Origin: Solirubrobacter sp035555675
Lineage (GTDB): Bacteria > Actinomycetota > Thermoleophilia > Solirubrobacterales > Solirubrobacteraceae
Assembly (NCBI GenBank): GCA_035555675.1
Contig: DATMGH010000023.1
Span: forward strand, 1 to 64,000
Direction: 5' to 3'
DNA: 64,000 nucleotides
Shown piece by piece: positions 42,297 to 51,558 of the stretch (the stretch's first letter is position 1; each line of letters starts with the position of its first letter). A model generated the notes under the pieces. It was not told the DNA's origin, made no database searches, and worked only from the letters and a program-made list of their open reading frames with translations. Position numbers and translations under genes: made by a program.

Positions 42297-42959
42297 TCAC
42301 GCCTCCACCAGCCGCCCGTCTCGCAGCGTCAGCACCCGGTCCGCGATGTCCGCCGCCGCCGTCTCGTGCGTGACCATCACGACCGCCCGCCCCGACGACG
42401 CGCTCGAGCGCAGCAGCGCGAGCACCTCGGCCCCCGCGGCGACGTCCAGGTTCCCGGTCGGCTCGTCGGCCAGCAGCAGCGCCGGGTCGTTGACCAGGGC
42501 GCGCGCGAGCGCGAACCGCTGCTGCTCCCTACCCGACAGCTGCGCCGGCAGCGCGCCGGCGACGGCGCGGAGCCCCAACCCGTCAATCAACGACCGCGCC
42601 CGCGCCGGCGCGTCCGGCGCGGCGCCCCGCACCCGCCCCGCGAGCAGCACGTTCGCCTCCCCCGTCAGCTCCGGCAGCAGATGGAAGAACTGGAAGACGA
42701 ACCCGATCCGGCGCCGCCGCAACCGCGACAGCTCCCGCGAGCCCGCCTCGGTCACCGACACGCCGCAGACGGAGATCGACCCCGCGTCGGCCCGGTCGAG
42801 CCCGCCCAGCAGGTGCAGCAGCGTCGACTTCCCGGTCCCGGAGCGCCCGAGGATCGCGACGACCTCGCCGGCCTGCACGGTCAACCCCGCGCAGTCGAGC
42901 ACCCGCCGCGCCGCCCGGCCCTCGCCGAACGTCTTGACGACGCCGTCGGCGAGGACCAC
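42297..42959 (-). CDS. ABC transporter ATP-binding protein (LolD/MacB type)
   Basis: The ~220-residue ATPase has Walker A LGRSGTGKSTLL, Q-loop FVFQFFHLLPELT, signature LSGREQQRFALARAL (second Gly of LSGGQ replaced by Arg), Walker B LLLADEPTGNLD, and H-loop VMVTHETAA. FVFQF-x2-LLPELT is typical of LolD/MacB ATPases paired with FtsX-like permeases. GTG 42959 is preferred because the fold begins there and it avoids overlap with msrB; a frame extends to GTG 43001. The LSGRE signature deserves attention since this Gly contacts ATP. Confidence 0.88.
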   Translation of the reverse strand: MVLADGVVKTFGEGRAARRVLDCAGLTVQAGEVVAILGRSGTGKSTLLHLLGGLDRADAGSISVCGVSVTEAGSRELSRLRRRRIGFVFQFFHLLPELTGEANVLLAGRVRGAAPDAPARARSLIDGLGLRAVAGALPAQLSGREQQRFALARALVNDPALLLADEPTGNLDVAAGAEVLALLRSSASSGRAVVMVTHETAAADIADRVLTLRDGRLVEA

Positions 42960-42970
42960 GGCCCGGCCGG

Positions 42971-43375
42971 CTACGACGCGGGCTGGAACTCCATCGCGCA
43001 CGAGTTCATGCAGTACCGCAGCCCGCCGCGGTCGCGCGGGCCGTCCTCGAACACGTGGCCCAGGTGCCCGCCGCAGCGGCGGCAGACGACCTCGGTGCGG
43101 ACCATCCCGTGCGACACGTCGCGCCGCACCTCGACGGCGTCCGCGACCTTCGGCTCCGTGAAGCTCGGCCAGCCGGAGCCGGACTCGAACTTCGTCTCGG
43201 AGTCGAACAGCTCGGCGCCGCAGCCCGCGCAGCGGTACGTGCCGTCGTCATGGTGATCCCAGTACTTCCCGGTGAAGGCCCGCTCGGTCCCGGCCTTGCG
43301 GAGCACCGCGTACTGCTCGGGCGTCAGTTCCTCGCGCCACTGCGCGTCAGTCTTCTCGACAGTCTCCATGCCCAT
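42971..43375 (-). CDS. msrB: Peptide methionine-R-sulfoxide reductase
   Basis: The 134-residue enzyme has the complete MsrB pattern: zinc cysteines CAGCG and CRRCGG, GSGWPSF, the GMVRTEV segment, GHVFEDGP, and catalytic Cys in RYCMNSCAMEF. It reduces methionine-R-sulfoxide in proteins. ATG 43375 is 7 nt from TAGCCT; an internal ATG at 43369 is the alternative. It is upstream of, and may read into, the MacB-like operon. Confidence 0.95.
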   Translation of the reverse strand: MGMETVEKTDAQWREELTPEQYAVLRKAGTERAFTGKYWDHHDDGTYRCAGCGAELFDSETKFESGSGWPSFTEPKVADAVEVRRDVSHGMVRTEVVCRRCGGHLGHVFEDGPRDRGGLRYCMNSCAMEFQPAS

Positions 43376-43382
43376 ACGGTCC

Positions 43383-43388
43383 AGGCTA
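43383..43388 (-). promoter_or_regulatory. -10 box of msrB
   Basis: TAGCCT on the minus strand, exactly 7 nt before ATG 43375. No ribosome site. Confidence 0.45.
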
Positions 43389-43416
43389 CCCCGGATCCGT
43401 TACGCGCAGGGTACGG

Positions 43417-43584
43417 TCAGGCGTGCGCGGCGCGGGCGTGGCGCCGCTCGGCGCCCGGGCCGCGGCGCGTGAAGCGCCCGAGGAACCGCCGCGAGTGCAC
43501 GACCCGCCCGCGGCTGCCGCGACGCAGGGCCTTGGCCCGCTCGTCGGCGATCATTGTCATGAGAGCCGGATGCATGACAAGCAT
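43417..43584 (-). CDS. Small Arg-rich protein of unknown function
   Basis: The 55-residue protein MLVMHPALMTMIADERAKAL followed by an Arg-rich helix (RRGSRGRVVHSRRFLGRFTRR) resembles short actinobacterial proteins that begin M-x-H-P-x-[L/M]-x-x-x-[I/L]-A-x-E and end in basic residues. Start 43584 or 43575; only a weak AGGG lies upstream. The frame has the GC3 bias of a real gene. Function unknown; possibly nucleic-acid or membrane associated. Confidence 0.5.
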   Translation of the reverse strand: MLVMHPALMTMIADERAKALRRGSRGRVVHSRRFLGRFTRRGPGAERRHARAAHA

Positions 43585-43677
43585 CTTCGCCCTGAGACAC
43601 CCCCCGTACATCGGGCGTCCGCGCCGACATCCGGGCCCTCAGGCCTTACCTCGAGCGCGCGCCGGTCTTAGGCGCGC

Positions 43678-43683
43678 TAGCGT
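43678..43683 (+). promoter_or_regulatory. Possible -10 of tkt
   Basis: TAGCGT in the context cgcTAGCGTctcacg, about 40 bp before the tkt start. A nearly identical cgcTAGCGTccac lies before pgi at 45779-45784. Here a normal leader with ribosome sites follows. Confidence 0.35.
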
Positions 43684-43723
43684 CTCACGCCCCTTAGACC
43701 GAAGACCGACCCTGGAGGCCGCG

Positions 43724-45736
43724 TTGTCCGTCGCAGCAGACCGGACCACCCTCGACGAGCTCTGCGTCAACACGATCCGCACCCTGTCGATGGACGCGGT
43801 ACAGAAGGCGAACTCCGGCCACCCGGGCACGCCGATGGCGCTCGCGCCGCTCGCGTACGTCCTCTACACGCGCACGATGAAGCACGCGCCCGAGCAGCCG
43901 GACTGGCCGGACCGCGACCGCTTCGTGCTCAGCTGCGGCCACGCGTCGATGCTCCTGTACTCGACGCTGTACCTGACCGGGTACGGCCTCACGCTCGAGG
44001 ACCTCAAGAACTTCCGCCAGCTCGGCTCGCCGACCGCCGGCCATCCCGAGTACGGCCACGCGAAGGGCATCGAGACCACGACCGGTCCGCTCGGCCAGGG
44101 CATCAGCACCGCGGTCGGCATGGCGCTCGCCGAGCGCATGCTCGCCGCCCGCTTCAACACCTCCGACCACGAGGTCGTCGACCATCACACGTACGTGATC
44201 GCGTCCGACGGCGACCTGCAGGAGGGCGTCGCGTCCGAGGCCAGCTCGCTCGCCGGCCACCTCGGCCTGGGCAAGCTGATCGCCTTCTACGACGACAACC
44301 ACATCTCGATCGAGGGCGACACGGCGCTGTCGTTCTCCGAGGACGTCGGCGCCCGCTACGAGGCGTACGGCTGGCACGTCCAGAACCTGCACGAGGAGAT
44401 CGCGCTCGAGCGCCTCGAGGAGGCGCTCGCCGAAGCCCGCGCGGTCACCGACAAGCCGAGCCTGATCATCGTCCGCACGCACATCGCGCCGGGCGCCCCG
44501 AACAAGCAGGACACGCACGGCGCGCACGGCTCCCCGCTCGGTGACGAGGAGATCCGCCTCACCAAGGAGATCTACGGCTACCCGAGCCTGGAGCCGTTCT
44601 ACGTCGCCGACGATGCGCTCGCGCACTTCCGCGAGTGCATCGAGCGGGGGAACGCCCAGGCGGCCGAGTGGCACGAGCGCTTCGAGGCCTACCGCGCCGC
44701 GCACCCGGACCTGGCCGCCGAGTTCGAGCGGATCCTGCGCCGCGAGCTTCCCGCCGGCTGGGACGCCGACCTCCCCAAGAAGGGTCCCGAGGCGGGCATG
44801 ATCGCGACCCGCAAGTCCTCGAGCGACGTGATCCAGTGGGCGGCCGCGCACGTCCCGGAGCTGATCGGCGGCTCGGCCGACCTGGCGCCGTCCACGCTGA
44901 CGAACATCGACGGCGGCGGCAGCGTCGAGAAGGGCGACTACAGCGGCCGCAACCTGCACTTCGGCATCCGCGAGCACGGCATGGGCGCGATCGTCAACGG
45001 GCTCACGCTGGGCGGCTTCAGGGCGTTCGGCGCCGGCTTCTTCATCTTCAGCGACTACATGAAGGCGTCGCTGCGGCTGGCCGCGATCATGCGGATCCCG
45101 AGCATCTTCGTCTTCACGCACGACTCGATCGGCGTCGGCGAGGACGGCCCGACCCACCAGCCGATCGAGCAGCTCGCGACGCTGCGCGCGACGCCGAACT
45201 TCAACGTGGTCCGGCCGGGTGGCTTCAACGAGACCGCGCTCGCCTGGCGGTTCGCCCTGCGGGCCACCGAGACCCCGACCGCGCTCGCGCTGAGCCGCCA
45301 GGGCGTCCCGACCTGGGACCCGCAGGACGTCCCGGACGACGCGATCGAGCGCGGCGCCTACGTGCTCGCCGACGACGAGGACCCGCAGGTGATCCTGATG
45401 GGCTCCGGCTCGGAGGTGCACGTCGCCGACGACGCGCGCAAGCTCCTGCAGGCGCAGGGCATCCGCGTGCGGCTGGTGAGCATGCCGTGCCTGGATCGCT
45501 TCGCCGAGCAGGACCAGGCCTACCGCGACAGCGTCCTGCCGCCGGCGATCAAGGCGCGCGTCGCGGTCGAGGCCGCGGCGGCGCTCGGCTGGCACCGCTG
45601 GGTCGGCGACCACGGCGACGTGGTGGCGATGGAGAGCTTCGGCGCCAGCGCGCCCGCGGGCGCGCTGTACAAGCACTTCGGGTTCACGGGCGAGCACGTC
45701 GCCGAGCGCGCCCGCGCCGTGCTCGAGCGTTTGTGA
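43724..45736 (+). CDS. tkt: Transketolase
   Basis: The 670-residue enzyme is complete: SMDAVQKANSGHPGTPMALAPLAYVLY, TTGPLGQGISTAVGMALAERM, the thiamine-diphosphate motif GDGDLQEG...DDNHISIEGDT, ADLAPSTLTNIDG, FGIREHGMGAIVNGLTLGG, THDSIGVGEDGPTHQP and VEAAAALGWHRW. The start is TTG 43724, 5 nt after GGAGG; no ATG or GTG fits. It swaps two-carbon units between sugar phosphates. It is first in the pentose-phosphate gene series, though a hairpin separates it from pgi. Confidence 0.95.
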   Translation: MSVAADRTTLDELCVNTIRTLSMDAVQKANSGHPGTPMALAPLAYVLYTRTMKHAPEQPDWPDRDRFVLSCGHASMLLYSTLYLTGYGLTLEDLKNFRQLGSPTAGHPEYGHAKGIETTTGPLGQGISTAVGMALAERMLAARFNTSDHEVVDHHTYVIASDGDLQEGVASEASSLAGHLGLGKLIAFYDDNHISIEGDTALSFSEDVGARYEAYGWHVQNLHEEIALERLEEALAEARAVTDKPSLIIVRTHIAPGAPNKQDTHGAHGSPLGDEEIRLTKEIYGYPSLEPFYVADDALAHFRECIERGNAQAAEWHERFEAYRAAHPDLAAEFERILRRELPAGWDADLPKKGPEAGMIATRKSSSDVIQWAAAHVPELIGGSADLAPSTLTNIDGGGSVEKGDYSGRNLHFGIREHGMGAIVNGLTLGGFRAFGAGFFIFSDYMKASLRLAAIMRIPSIFVFTHDSIGVGEDGPTHQPIEQLATLRATPNFNVVRPGGFNETALAWRFALRATETPTALALSRQGVPTWDPQDVPDDAIERGAYVLADDEDPQVILMGSGSEVHVADDARKLLQAQGIRVRLVSMPCLDRFAEQDQAYRDSVLPPAIKARVAVEAAAALGWHRWVGDHGDVVAMESFGASAPAGALYKHFGFTGEHVAERARAVLERL

Positions 45737-45745
45737 ACGACGGGG

Positions 45746-45773
45746 CTGCGCGCGCCACGCGCGGCGCGCGCAG
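45746..45773 (+). terminator. Hairpin between tkt and pgi
   Basis: CTGCGCGCGCC (45746-45756) pairs with GGCGCGCGCAG (45763-45773) around a 6-nt loop, 10 bp beyond the tkt stop. It could end or attenuate the tkt transcript before the pgi promoter TAGCGT. Confidence 0.6.
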
Positions 45774-45820
45774 TTCGCTAGCGTCCACCACGATCTGAAG
45801 CCCGCACGGAGGAACCGAGC

Positions 45821-47365
45821 ATGAGCGACGTCACGACCATCGAGGCCGACGTCCCCGAGCGCTACGCGGATGCGGTCTCCACACGCCTGCGCCGGGCCGC
45901 GGACGAGGACGTCGTGGCCCGCGTCTGGCGCAAGGACGGCACGCTGTGGGCGCCCGCGCGGACGCCTGAAGTCACCAACCGGCTGGGCTGGCTGGACATC
46001 GCCGACCGCGAGCGCGAGCGCCTGGACGCGTACACGGCCTTCGCCGAGGGCCTGCGCGCCGAGGGCTACCGCGACGCGGTCGTGCTCGGCATGGGCGGCT
46101 CGAGCCTCGCGCCCGAGGTGTTCCGGCAGGCGTTCGAGCGCGAGGGCCTGCACGTGCTCGACTCGACGCACCCGGACCAGGTGCGCGCGGTCCTGAACGC
46201 GATCGACCTCGACCGCGCGCTGATGATCGTGTCGAGCAAGTCCGGCGGGACGATCGAGCCGAACTCGATGTTCAAGGCCTTCCACGCGCGCCAGGGCGAC
46301 GGGACGCACTTCGCGGCGGTCACCGACCCCGGCTCGAGCCTGGAGGCGCTGGCCGCCGAGCACGGCTTCCGCGAGGTCTTCCACGGCGACCCGGACATCG
46401 GCGGGCGCTACAGCGCGCTGTCGCCCTTCGGGCTCGTTCCCGCGGCCGCCGCGGGCATCGACCTGGCGCCGATCCTCGAAGGGGCGATCGGCGCGGCCGA
46501 GGAGTGCCGCGGCGAGGCGGGCAACGCGGGCCTGTGGCTCGGCTGCGCGCTCGGCGAGCTCGCCCGCCAGGGCCGCGACAAGCTCACGTTCGTGGTCGAC
46601 GAGCCGCTGACCGCGTACGGCCTGTGGGCCGAGCAGCTGGTCGCGGAGTCGACCGGCAAGCTCGGCACCGGCATCCTGCCGATCGCCGACGAGCCGCTGC
46701 TGGACCCCTCCGCGTACGGGGACGACCGCGTGTTCCTGCGGATCGCGGTCGGCGACGGCGACCCGCTGGCCGCGCTGCGCGACGCCGGCCATCCGGTGAT
46801 CACGATCCGCGCGCTCGGCCCGGCCGATCTCGGGCGGATCTTCTTCCTGTCGGAGTTCGCGGTCGCGGTCGCCGGCTGGGCGCTGGAGATCAACCCGTTC
46901 GACCAGCCGAACGTGCAGGAGGCCAAGGACAACACCACGCGCGTGCTCAACGAGGGGTCGCCGGGGCTGGATCCGGGCACGCTGAACACGTTGACCGCGG
47001 ACCTGGCGCCGCCGTCGTACGTCGCGATCATGGGCTATCTGCCGTACTCCGAGGAGACCGAAGCGGCCGTCGCGCGCCTGCGGGCCGCGCTGATGGAGCG
47101 CCACCGGGTCGCGACCACGTGGGGCTACGGGCCCCGCTTCTTGCACTCGACCGGGCAGTTCCACAAGGGCGGCCCGAAGACCGGCCGATTCCTGCAGCTC
47201 GTGGACGAGCCGGTCGAAGACCTGGATGTGCCGGGTGAGCCCTACACCTTCGCCACGCTGATCCGGGCCCAGGCGGACGGCGATCTCCAGACGTTGCGCA
47301 GCCACGGCCTGCCCGCCGTGCGCGTCACGGTCGGCGACATCGACGCGATCAAGGAGCAGCTCTAG
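45821..47365 (+). CDS. pgi: Glucose-6-phosphate isomerase
   Basis: The 514-residue enzyme has YRDAVVLGMGGSSLAPEVFRQAF (sugar-phosphate binding), MIVSSKSGGTIEPNSMFKAFH, FGLVPAAAAGIDL, INPFDQPNVQEAKDNT, and ATTWGYGPRFLHSTGQFHKGGP with catalytic Lys/His region. It resembles the isomerase half of transaldolase-Pgi fusion proteins, but no transaldolase part is attached or adjacent. GGAGG precedes ATG. It converts glucose-6-P and fructose-6-P, linking glycolysis to the oxidative pentose branch encoded next. Confidence 0.93.
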   Translation: MSDVTTIEADVPERYADAVSTRLRRAADEDVVARVWRKDGTLWAPARTPEVTNRLGWLDIADRERERLDAYTAFAEGLRAEGYRDAVVLGMGGSSLAPEVFRQAFEREGLHVLDSTHPDQVRAVLNAIDLDRALMIVSSKSGGTIEPNSMFKAFHARQGDGTHFAAVTDPGSSLEALAAEHGFREVFHGDPDIGGRYSALSPFGLVPAAAAGIDLAPILEGAIGAAEECRGEAGNAGLWLGCALGELARQGRDKLTFVVDEPLTAYGLWAEQLVAESTGKLGTGILPIADEPLLDPSAYGDDRVFLRIAVGDGDPLAALRDAGHPVITIRALGPADLGRIFFLSEFAVAVAGWALEINPFDQPNVQEAKDNTTRVLNEGSPGLDPGTLNTLTADLAPPSYVAIMGYLPYSEETEAAVARLRAALMERHRVATTWGYGPRFLHSTGQFHKGGPKTGRFLQLVDEPVEDLDVPGEPYTFATLIRAQADGDLQTLRSHGLPAVRVTVGDIDAIKEQL

Positions 47366-47367
47366 TC

Positions 47368-48279
47368 ATGCAGATCGGTTTCGTCGGCCTCGGCAAGATG
47401 GGCGGGAACATGGTCCATCGGATCGAGCGCGACTCGGACCACGAGGTCGTGGCCTTCGACCCCAACCCGGACGCGGTCGCGACCGCCGAGGGCAACGGCG
47501 CGACCGGCGCCGCTTCGCTGGAGGAGCTCGTCGCCAAGCTCACGGCCCCGCGGCTCGTGTGGCTGATGGTGCCGTCGGGCGAGATCACGGAGACGACGAT
47601 CGCCAAGCTCGCCGGCCTGCTCGAGGCCGGCGACACGATCGTCGACGGCGGCAACTCCAACTGGCACGACGACCAGCGGCGCGCGGAGGAGCTCAAGCCG
47701 CGCGGCATCCGCTACGCGGACGTCGGCACCAGCGGCGGCGTCTGGGGGCTGGACGTCGGCTACTGCATGATGGCCGGCGGACCCGACGAGTCGATCGCGC
47801 AGCTGGCCCCGATCCTCGACGTGCTCGCGCCGCCGGACGGCTGGCGCCACTTCGGGCCCACGGGCGCCGGGCACTTCGTCAAGATGGTCCACAACGGCGT
47901 CGAGTACGGGATGATGCAGGCCTACGCGGAGGGCTTCGACCTGATGCACAAGGCGGAGTTCCCGATCGAGCTCAAGGAGGTCGCGGGCCTCTGGAACCGC
48001 GGCTCGGTCGTGCGCTCGTGGCTGTGCGAGCTGGCCGAGCGCGCCTTCGAGCAGGAGGGCAACGACCTCGGCAGCCTGCAGGGCTACGTCGACGACTCCG
48101 GCGAGGGCCGCTGGATGATGGCCGACGGCATCGAGCTGGCGGTCCCGACGCCCGCGCTGGCCGCGTCGCTGTACGCGCGCTTCTACTCGCGCAAGGAAGG
48201 CGACTACGCCGCGCGCGTCCTGGCCGCGCTGCGCAACCAGTTCGGCGGGCACGCGGTCAAGAAGGTCGAGGAGACCTGA
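47368..48279 (+). CDS. gndA: 6-phosphogluconate dehydrogenase, decarboxylating (short type)
   Basis: The 303-residue protein has the N-terminal dinucleotide motif IGFVGLGKMGGNMVHRI, VDGGNSNWHDDQRR, DVGTSGGVWGLDVGYCMMAGG, and the catalytic FVKMVHNGVEYGMMQAYAEGFDL. At ~300 residues it is the NAD-preferring short class rather than the 470-residue NADP class. It oxidises 6-phosphogluconate to ribulose-5-P and CO2. It starts 2 bp after pgi and its stop overlaps zwf (TGATG). Confidence 0.95.
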   Translation: MQIGFVGLGKMGGNMVHRIERDSDHEVVAFDPNPDAVATAEGNGATGAASLEELVAKLTAPRLVWLMVPSGEITETTIAKLAGLLEAGDTIVDGGNSNWHDDQRRAEELKPRGIRYADVGTSGGVWGLDVGYCMMAGGPDESIAQLAPILDVLAPPDGWRHFGPTGAGHFVKMVHNGVEYGMMQAYAEGFDLMHKAEFPIELKEVAGLWNRGSVVRSWLCELAERAFEQEGNDLGSLQGYVDDSGEGRWMMADGIELAVPTPALAASLYARFYSRKEGDYAARVLAALRNQFGGHAVKKVEET

Positions 48280-49823
48280 TGGCGGTCGACGTCACGCCCG
48301 ACCTGCAGGCGCTGGGCGAGAACCCGCTGATCGAAGGGCTCGAGCGGCTGCCCGTGCCCGCGACGACGCTGGTGATCTTCGGCGTCACCGGCGACCTCGC
48401 GCACCGCAAGCTGCTGCCGGCGCTCTACAACCTCGCGCACGAGGGCGCGCTGCCCGAGCGCTTCAACCTCGTCGGCGTGTCACGCCGCGACATCCCGGTC
48501 GAGGAGTTCCGGGACATGGCGCGCCAGTCGATCCAGAAGTACTCGCGCCGCGAGCCGGACCCGACCGTGCTCGACGGTCTGCTGGAGCGCGTGCACTACG
48601 TCGGCTTCTCGTTCAACGACGTGCCGGCCTACACGCGCCTGCACGAGACGCTCGACCGGCTCGACGCCGAGGGCGGCGGCAAGCTCAACCGCAACTACTA
48701 CCTGTCGACCGCGCCGGAGTACTTCCCGGTGATCGTCAAGGCGCTCAAGGCGGCCGAGCTCAACTACGACCCGGACGTGGACGTCCGCTGCATCATCGAG
48801 AAGCCGTTCGGGGTCGACCTCGAGTCCGCGCGCGAGCTGCAGGCGGTCGTCGACCACGTCTTCCGCGAGCAGCAGGTGTACCGGATCGACCACTACCTGG
48901 GCAAGGAGACCGTCCAGAACGTGATGGCGTTCCGGTTCGCGAACTTCATGTTCGAGCCGGTCTGGAACCGCAACTACATCGACCACATCCAGATCACCGC
49001 GGCCGAGGACATCGGCATCGGCACGCGCGCCGGGTACTACGACTCCTCCGGCGCGCTGCGCGACCTCGTGCAGAACCACATGCTGCAGCTGCTGACGCTG
49101 GTCTGCATGGAGCCGCCGTCGTCGTTCGAGGCCGACAAGGTCCGCGACGAGAAGGTCAAGGTCCTGCACGCGATCACGCCGCCGACGCCCGAGGAGGTCC
49201 GGCGCGACACGGTGCGCGCGCAGTACACGGCGGGCGTCGAGGGCGGCGAGGAGGTCGGCGGCTACCTCGACGAGGACGGCGTGCCGGCGGACTCGCGTAC
49301 GGAGACGTACGCGGCGCTGCGGCTGGAGGTCCACAACTGGCGCTGGGCGGGCGTCCCGATCTTCCTGCGCACCGGCAAGCGCCTGGCGCGCAAGGTCACC
49401 GAGATCGCGGTGCAGCTCAAGCCGGTGCCGCACCTGGCGTTCCAGTCGCACGGCTCGGTCGGCGTGCAGCCGAACCAGCTCGTGCTGACGATGCAGCCCA
49501 ACGAGGGCGTCTCGCTCTCGCTGGGGGCGAAGATCCCGGGCTCGAGCATGCGGATCCGGCCGGTCAACATGGAGTTCCTGTACGGCTCGGCGTTCATGTC
49601 GCAGTCGCCGGAGGCCTACGAGCGCCTGATCCTGGACGCGATGCGCGGCGAGGCGACGCTGTTCACGCGGTCCGACGAGGTGATCGCCCAGTGGTCGATC
49701 ATCGACCCGATCCTGAAGGCGTGGGCGGAGGACGCCGAGCCGCTGCACACGTACGCGTCCGGCTCCAGCGGCCCGCGGGCCGCCGACGAGCTGATCGCGC
49801 CGCACCGCTGGAGAGGGCTCTAG
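48279..49823 (+). CDS. zwf: Glucose-6-phosphate 1-dehydrogenase
   Basis: The 514-residue enzyme has LVIFGVTGDLAHRKLLPALY (coenzyme motif), IIEKPFGVDLESAREL, the substrate motif YRIDHYLGKETVQNVMAFRFAN, ITAAEDIGIGTRAGYYDSSGALRDLVQNHMLQLL, and PIFLRTGKRL. It makes 6-phosphogluconolactone and NAD(P)H. The start overlaps the gndA stop, and the stop overlaps the opcA GTG. Confidence 0.97.
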   Translation: MAVDVTPDLQALGENPLIEGLERLPVPATTLVIFGVTGDLAHRKLLPALYNLAHEGALPERFNLVGVSRRDIPVEEFRDMARQSIQKYSRREPDPTVLDGLLERVHYVGFSFNDVPAYTRLHETLDRLDAEGGGKLNRNYYLSTAPEYFPVIVKALKAAELNYDPDVDVRCIIEKPFGVDLESARELQAVVDHVFREQQVYRIDHYLGKETVQNVMAFRFANFMFEPVWNRNYIDHIQITAAEDIGIGTRAGYYDSSGALRDLVQNHMLQLLTLVCMEPPSSFEADKVRDEKVKVLHAITPPTPEEVRRDTVRAQYTAGVEGGEEVGGYLDEDGVPADSRTETYAALRLEVHNWRWAGVPIFLRTGKRLARKVTEIAVQLKPVPHLAFQSHGSVGVQPNQLVLTMQPNEGVSLSLGAKIPGSSMRIRPVNMEFLYGSAFMSQSPEAYERLILDAMRGEATLFTRSDEVIAQWSIIDPILKAWAEDAEPLHTYASGSSGPRAADELIAPHRWRGL

Positions 49824-50872
49824 TGGACGACGTCTGGGCCGAGGACGACACCACGCCGGCCGCGATCGAGGCCGCCCTGCGGCGGATGTTCGCCCAGCGG
49901 CACAAGGAGGAGCGCGCATATGTCCCGGCGCGCGTGATGAACATGGTCGTGGTCGTGGAGAAGGAGTTCCGCGGCGAGATCGAGAACCGGCTCGAGCGCG
50001 TGGGGCGCTTCCACCCGTCGCGGCTCATCCTGGTCCTGGTCGAGCCGGGGCGCCAGCGGCTGGCGGCGAACGTCCGGATCGGCACCGACGACGCGCCGCG
50101 CGCGGGCGCGATCACGGTCGGCCGCGAGCGCGTGGAGCTGTTCGTCGGCGAGCGGCACGTCCCCAAGCTGGACACGCTGGTCGACCCGCTGATGGTCAGC
50201 GACCTGGCGACGATGGTGTGGTCGCCGCACCGGCACATCGCCGCGGTCGACGCGCTGCGGCGGCTGGCCCAGATCGTGCTGATCGACTCGCTGGACGCGC
50301 CGGACGTGGAGACGGCGCTGGCGCGCGCGGACGACCTGTCGCGGGACACGTACGTGGTCGACCTGGCCTGGCTGCGCTCGACGCCGTGGCGCGAGCGGAT
50401 CGCGGCGACGTTCGACTCGCCGCGGCGGCGCCAGGAGCTGTGGCGGATCTCGGGCGTGACCGTGCGCCACCGCGAGGACTCGCTGGCGGCCGGGCTGCTG
50501 TACTGCGGGTGGCTGGCGTCGCGGCTCGGCTGGGAGCCGGGGCCGCTGGCGCAGGCGCGCGGCGCCTGGAACGGGTTCGCGCACACGCGCCGGCAGGACA
50601 TCCGGGTCACGCTGCAGCCGGTCGACCAGAACGCGCCCGGCCTGGCCGGCGTGACGATCGAGACCGACTCCGGGGCGTCGGTGTCGCTCAATCGCGCGCC
50701 GGGCGGGCTGTGCGCCGTGCGGCGCGAGCGCGACGGAACCGAGCGGTCGTGGATCGTGATGGGCGCCTCGCGCGGGGAGGGCGGCATCCTCGGCGAGGGG
50801 GTCCGGCAGGCGCTGCTGCGCGATCCCACCTATCGTCCTGCGCTCAAATCAGCCGAGGCCATGGTGGTGTAG
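49823..50872 (+). CDS. opcA: Glucose-6-phosphate dehydrogenase assembly protein OpcA
   Basis: The 349-residue protein has the OpcA pattern: ARVMNMVVVVEKEFRGEIENRLERVGRFHPSRLILVLVEPGR, the central PLMVSDLATMVWSPHRHIAAVDALRRLAQIVLIDS, and RQELWRISGVTVRHRED. In cyanobacteria and actinobacteria OpcA activates Zwf by binding it. The GTG start (TAGTG overlap) couples it to zwf, consistent with a protein partner. Confidence 0.93.
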   Translation: MDDVWAEDDTTPAAIEAALRRMFAQRHKEERAYVPARVMNMVVVVEKEFRGEIENRLERVGRFHPSRLILVLVEPGRQRLAANVRIGTDDAPRAGAITVGRERVELFVGERHVPKLDTLVDPLMVSDLATMVWSPHRHIAAVDALRRLAQIVLIDSLDAPDVETALARADDLSRDTYVVDLAWLRSTPWRERIAATFDSPRRRQELWRISGVTVRHREDSLAAGLLYCGWLASRLGWEPGPLAQARGAWNGFAHTRRQDIRVTLQPVDQNAPGLAGVTIETDSGASVSLNRAPGGLCAVRRERDGTERSWIVMGASRGEGGILGEGVRQALLRDPTYRPALKSAEAMVV

Positions 50873-51558
50873 TGGAGATACGAGTGGAGGAGAACCCGGC
50901 GGCCGTGGTCGCCGAGCTCTTGGTGGAGGCGGCGGAGCGCGGCTCGCAGATCGTGCTGACCGGCGGCTCGACGCCCAAGCTGGCGTACGAGACCGCGGCG
51001 CGCGCGGACGTGGACTGGAGCGGCTCGACCGTCTGGTTCAGCGACGAGCGCTGCGTCGCGCCGGAGAGCGGGCTGTCGAACTTCCGCATGGCCACGGACG
51101 CGCTGCTGGGCCGGCTGCTGCGGGACCGGCGGCCGGACGTTCTGCGCATGGAGGGCGAGCTCGGGCCGGACGCGGGCGCCGCGTCCTACGAGGCCGCCGT
51201 GCGCGAGCGGCTCGGGGGCGCGCCGCGCTGGGACCTGCTGCTGCTCGGCCTGGGGCCGGACGCGCACTGCGCGTCGCTGTTCCCGGGCAAGCCGGAGGTG
51301 GACGAGCGGTCGCGGCTGGTGACCGGGGTGCCGCTGGCCGGGATGGAGCCGCAGGTCCCGCGGATCTCGCTGACGCTGCCGGCGTTGAACGAGGCGCGGC
51401 AGGTCGTGTTCCTGGTCACGGGGCGCGACAAGGCGGGCGCGGTGGCGCGGGCGTTCGGTGCTTCGGCTGACCCGTCGTCGCCGGCGGCGCACGTGCGGCC
51501 CTCGGCCGGGTCTCTGCTGGTGCTGCTGGACGCGGACGCCGCGGGGGAGCTCACATGA
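50872..51558 (+). CDS. pgl: 6-phosphogluconolactonase
   Basis: The 228-residue enzyme of the NagB/RpiA/Pgl fold has IVLTGGSTPKLAYE, VWFSDERCVAPESGLSNFRMA, WDLLLLGLGPDAHCASLFPG, RISLTLPALNEARQVVFLVTG and KAGAVARAF. It hydrolyses the lactone made by Zwf. The GTG start shares a base with the opcA stop, and its stop overlaps the glk ATG by 4 nt. Confidence 0.95.
   Translation: MEIRVEENPAAVVAELLVEAAERGSQIVLTGGSTPKLAYETAARADVDWSGSTVWFSDERCVAPESGLSNFRMATDALLGRLLRDRRPDVLRMEGELGPDAGAASYEAAVRERLGGAPRWDLLLLGLGPDAHCASLFPGKPEVDERSRLVTGVPLAGMEPQVPRISLTLPALNEARQVVFLVTGRDKAGAVARAFGASADPSSPAAHVRPSAGSLLVLLDADAAGELT

Noticed and set aside
42960..43001. GTG 43001 as start of the MacB-like ATPase
   Set aside because: It would overlap msrB by 31 bp and add residues outside the ABC fold; GTG 42959 fits the fold.
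43694..47305. 1203-codon minus-strand frame across tkt and pgi
   Set aside because: Antisense to two textbook enzymes and spans their intergenic hairpin; Arg/Val-rich with no motifs.
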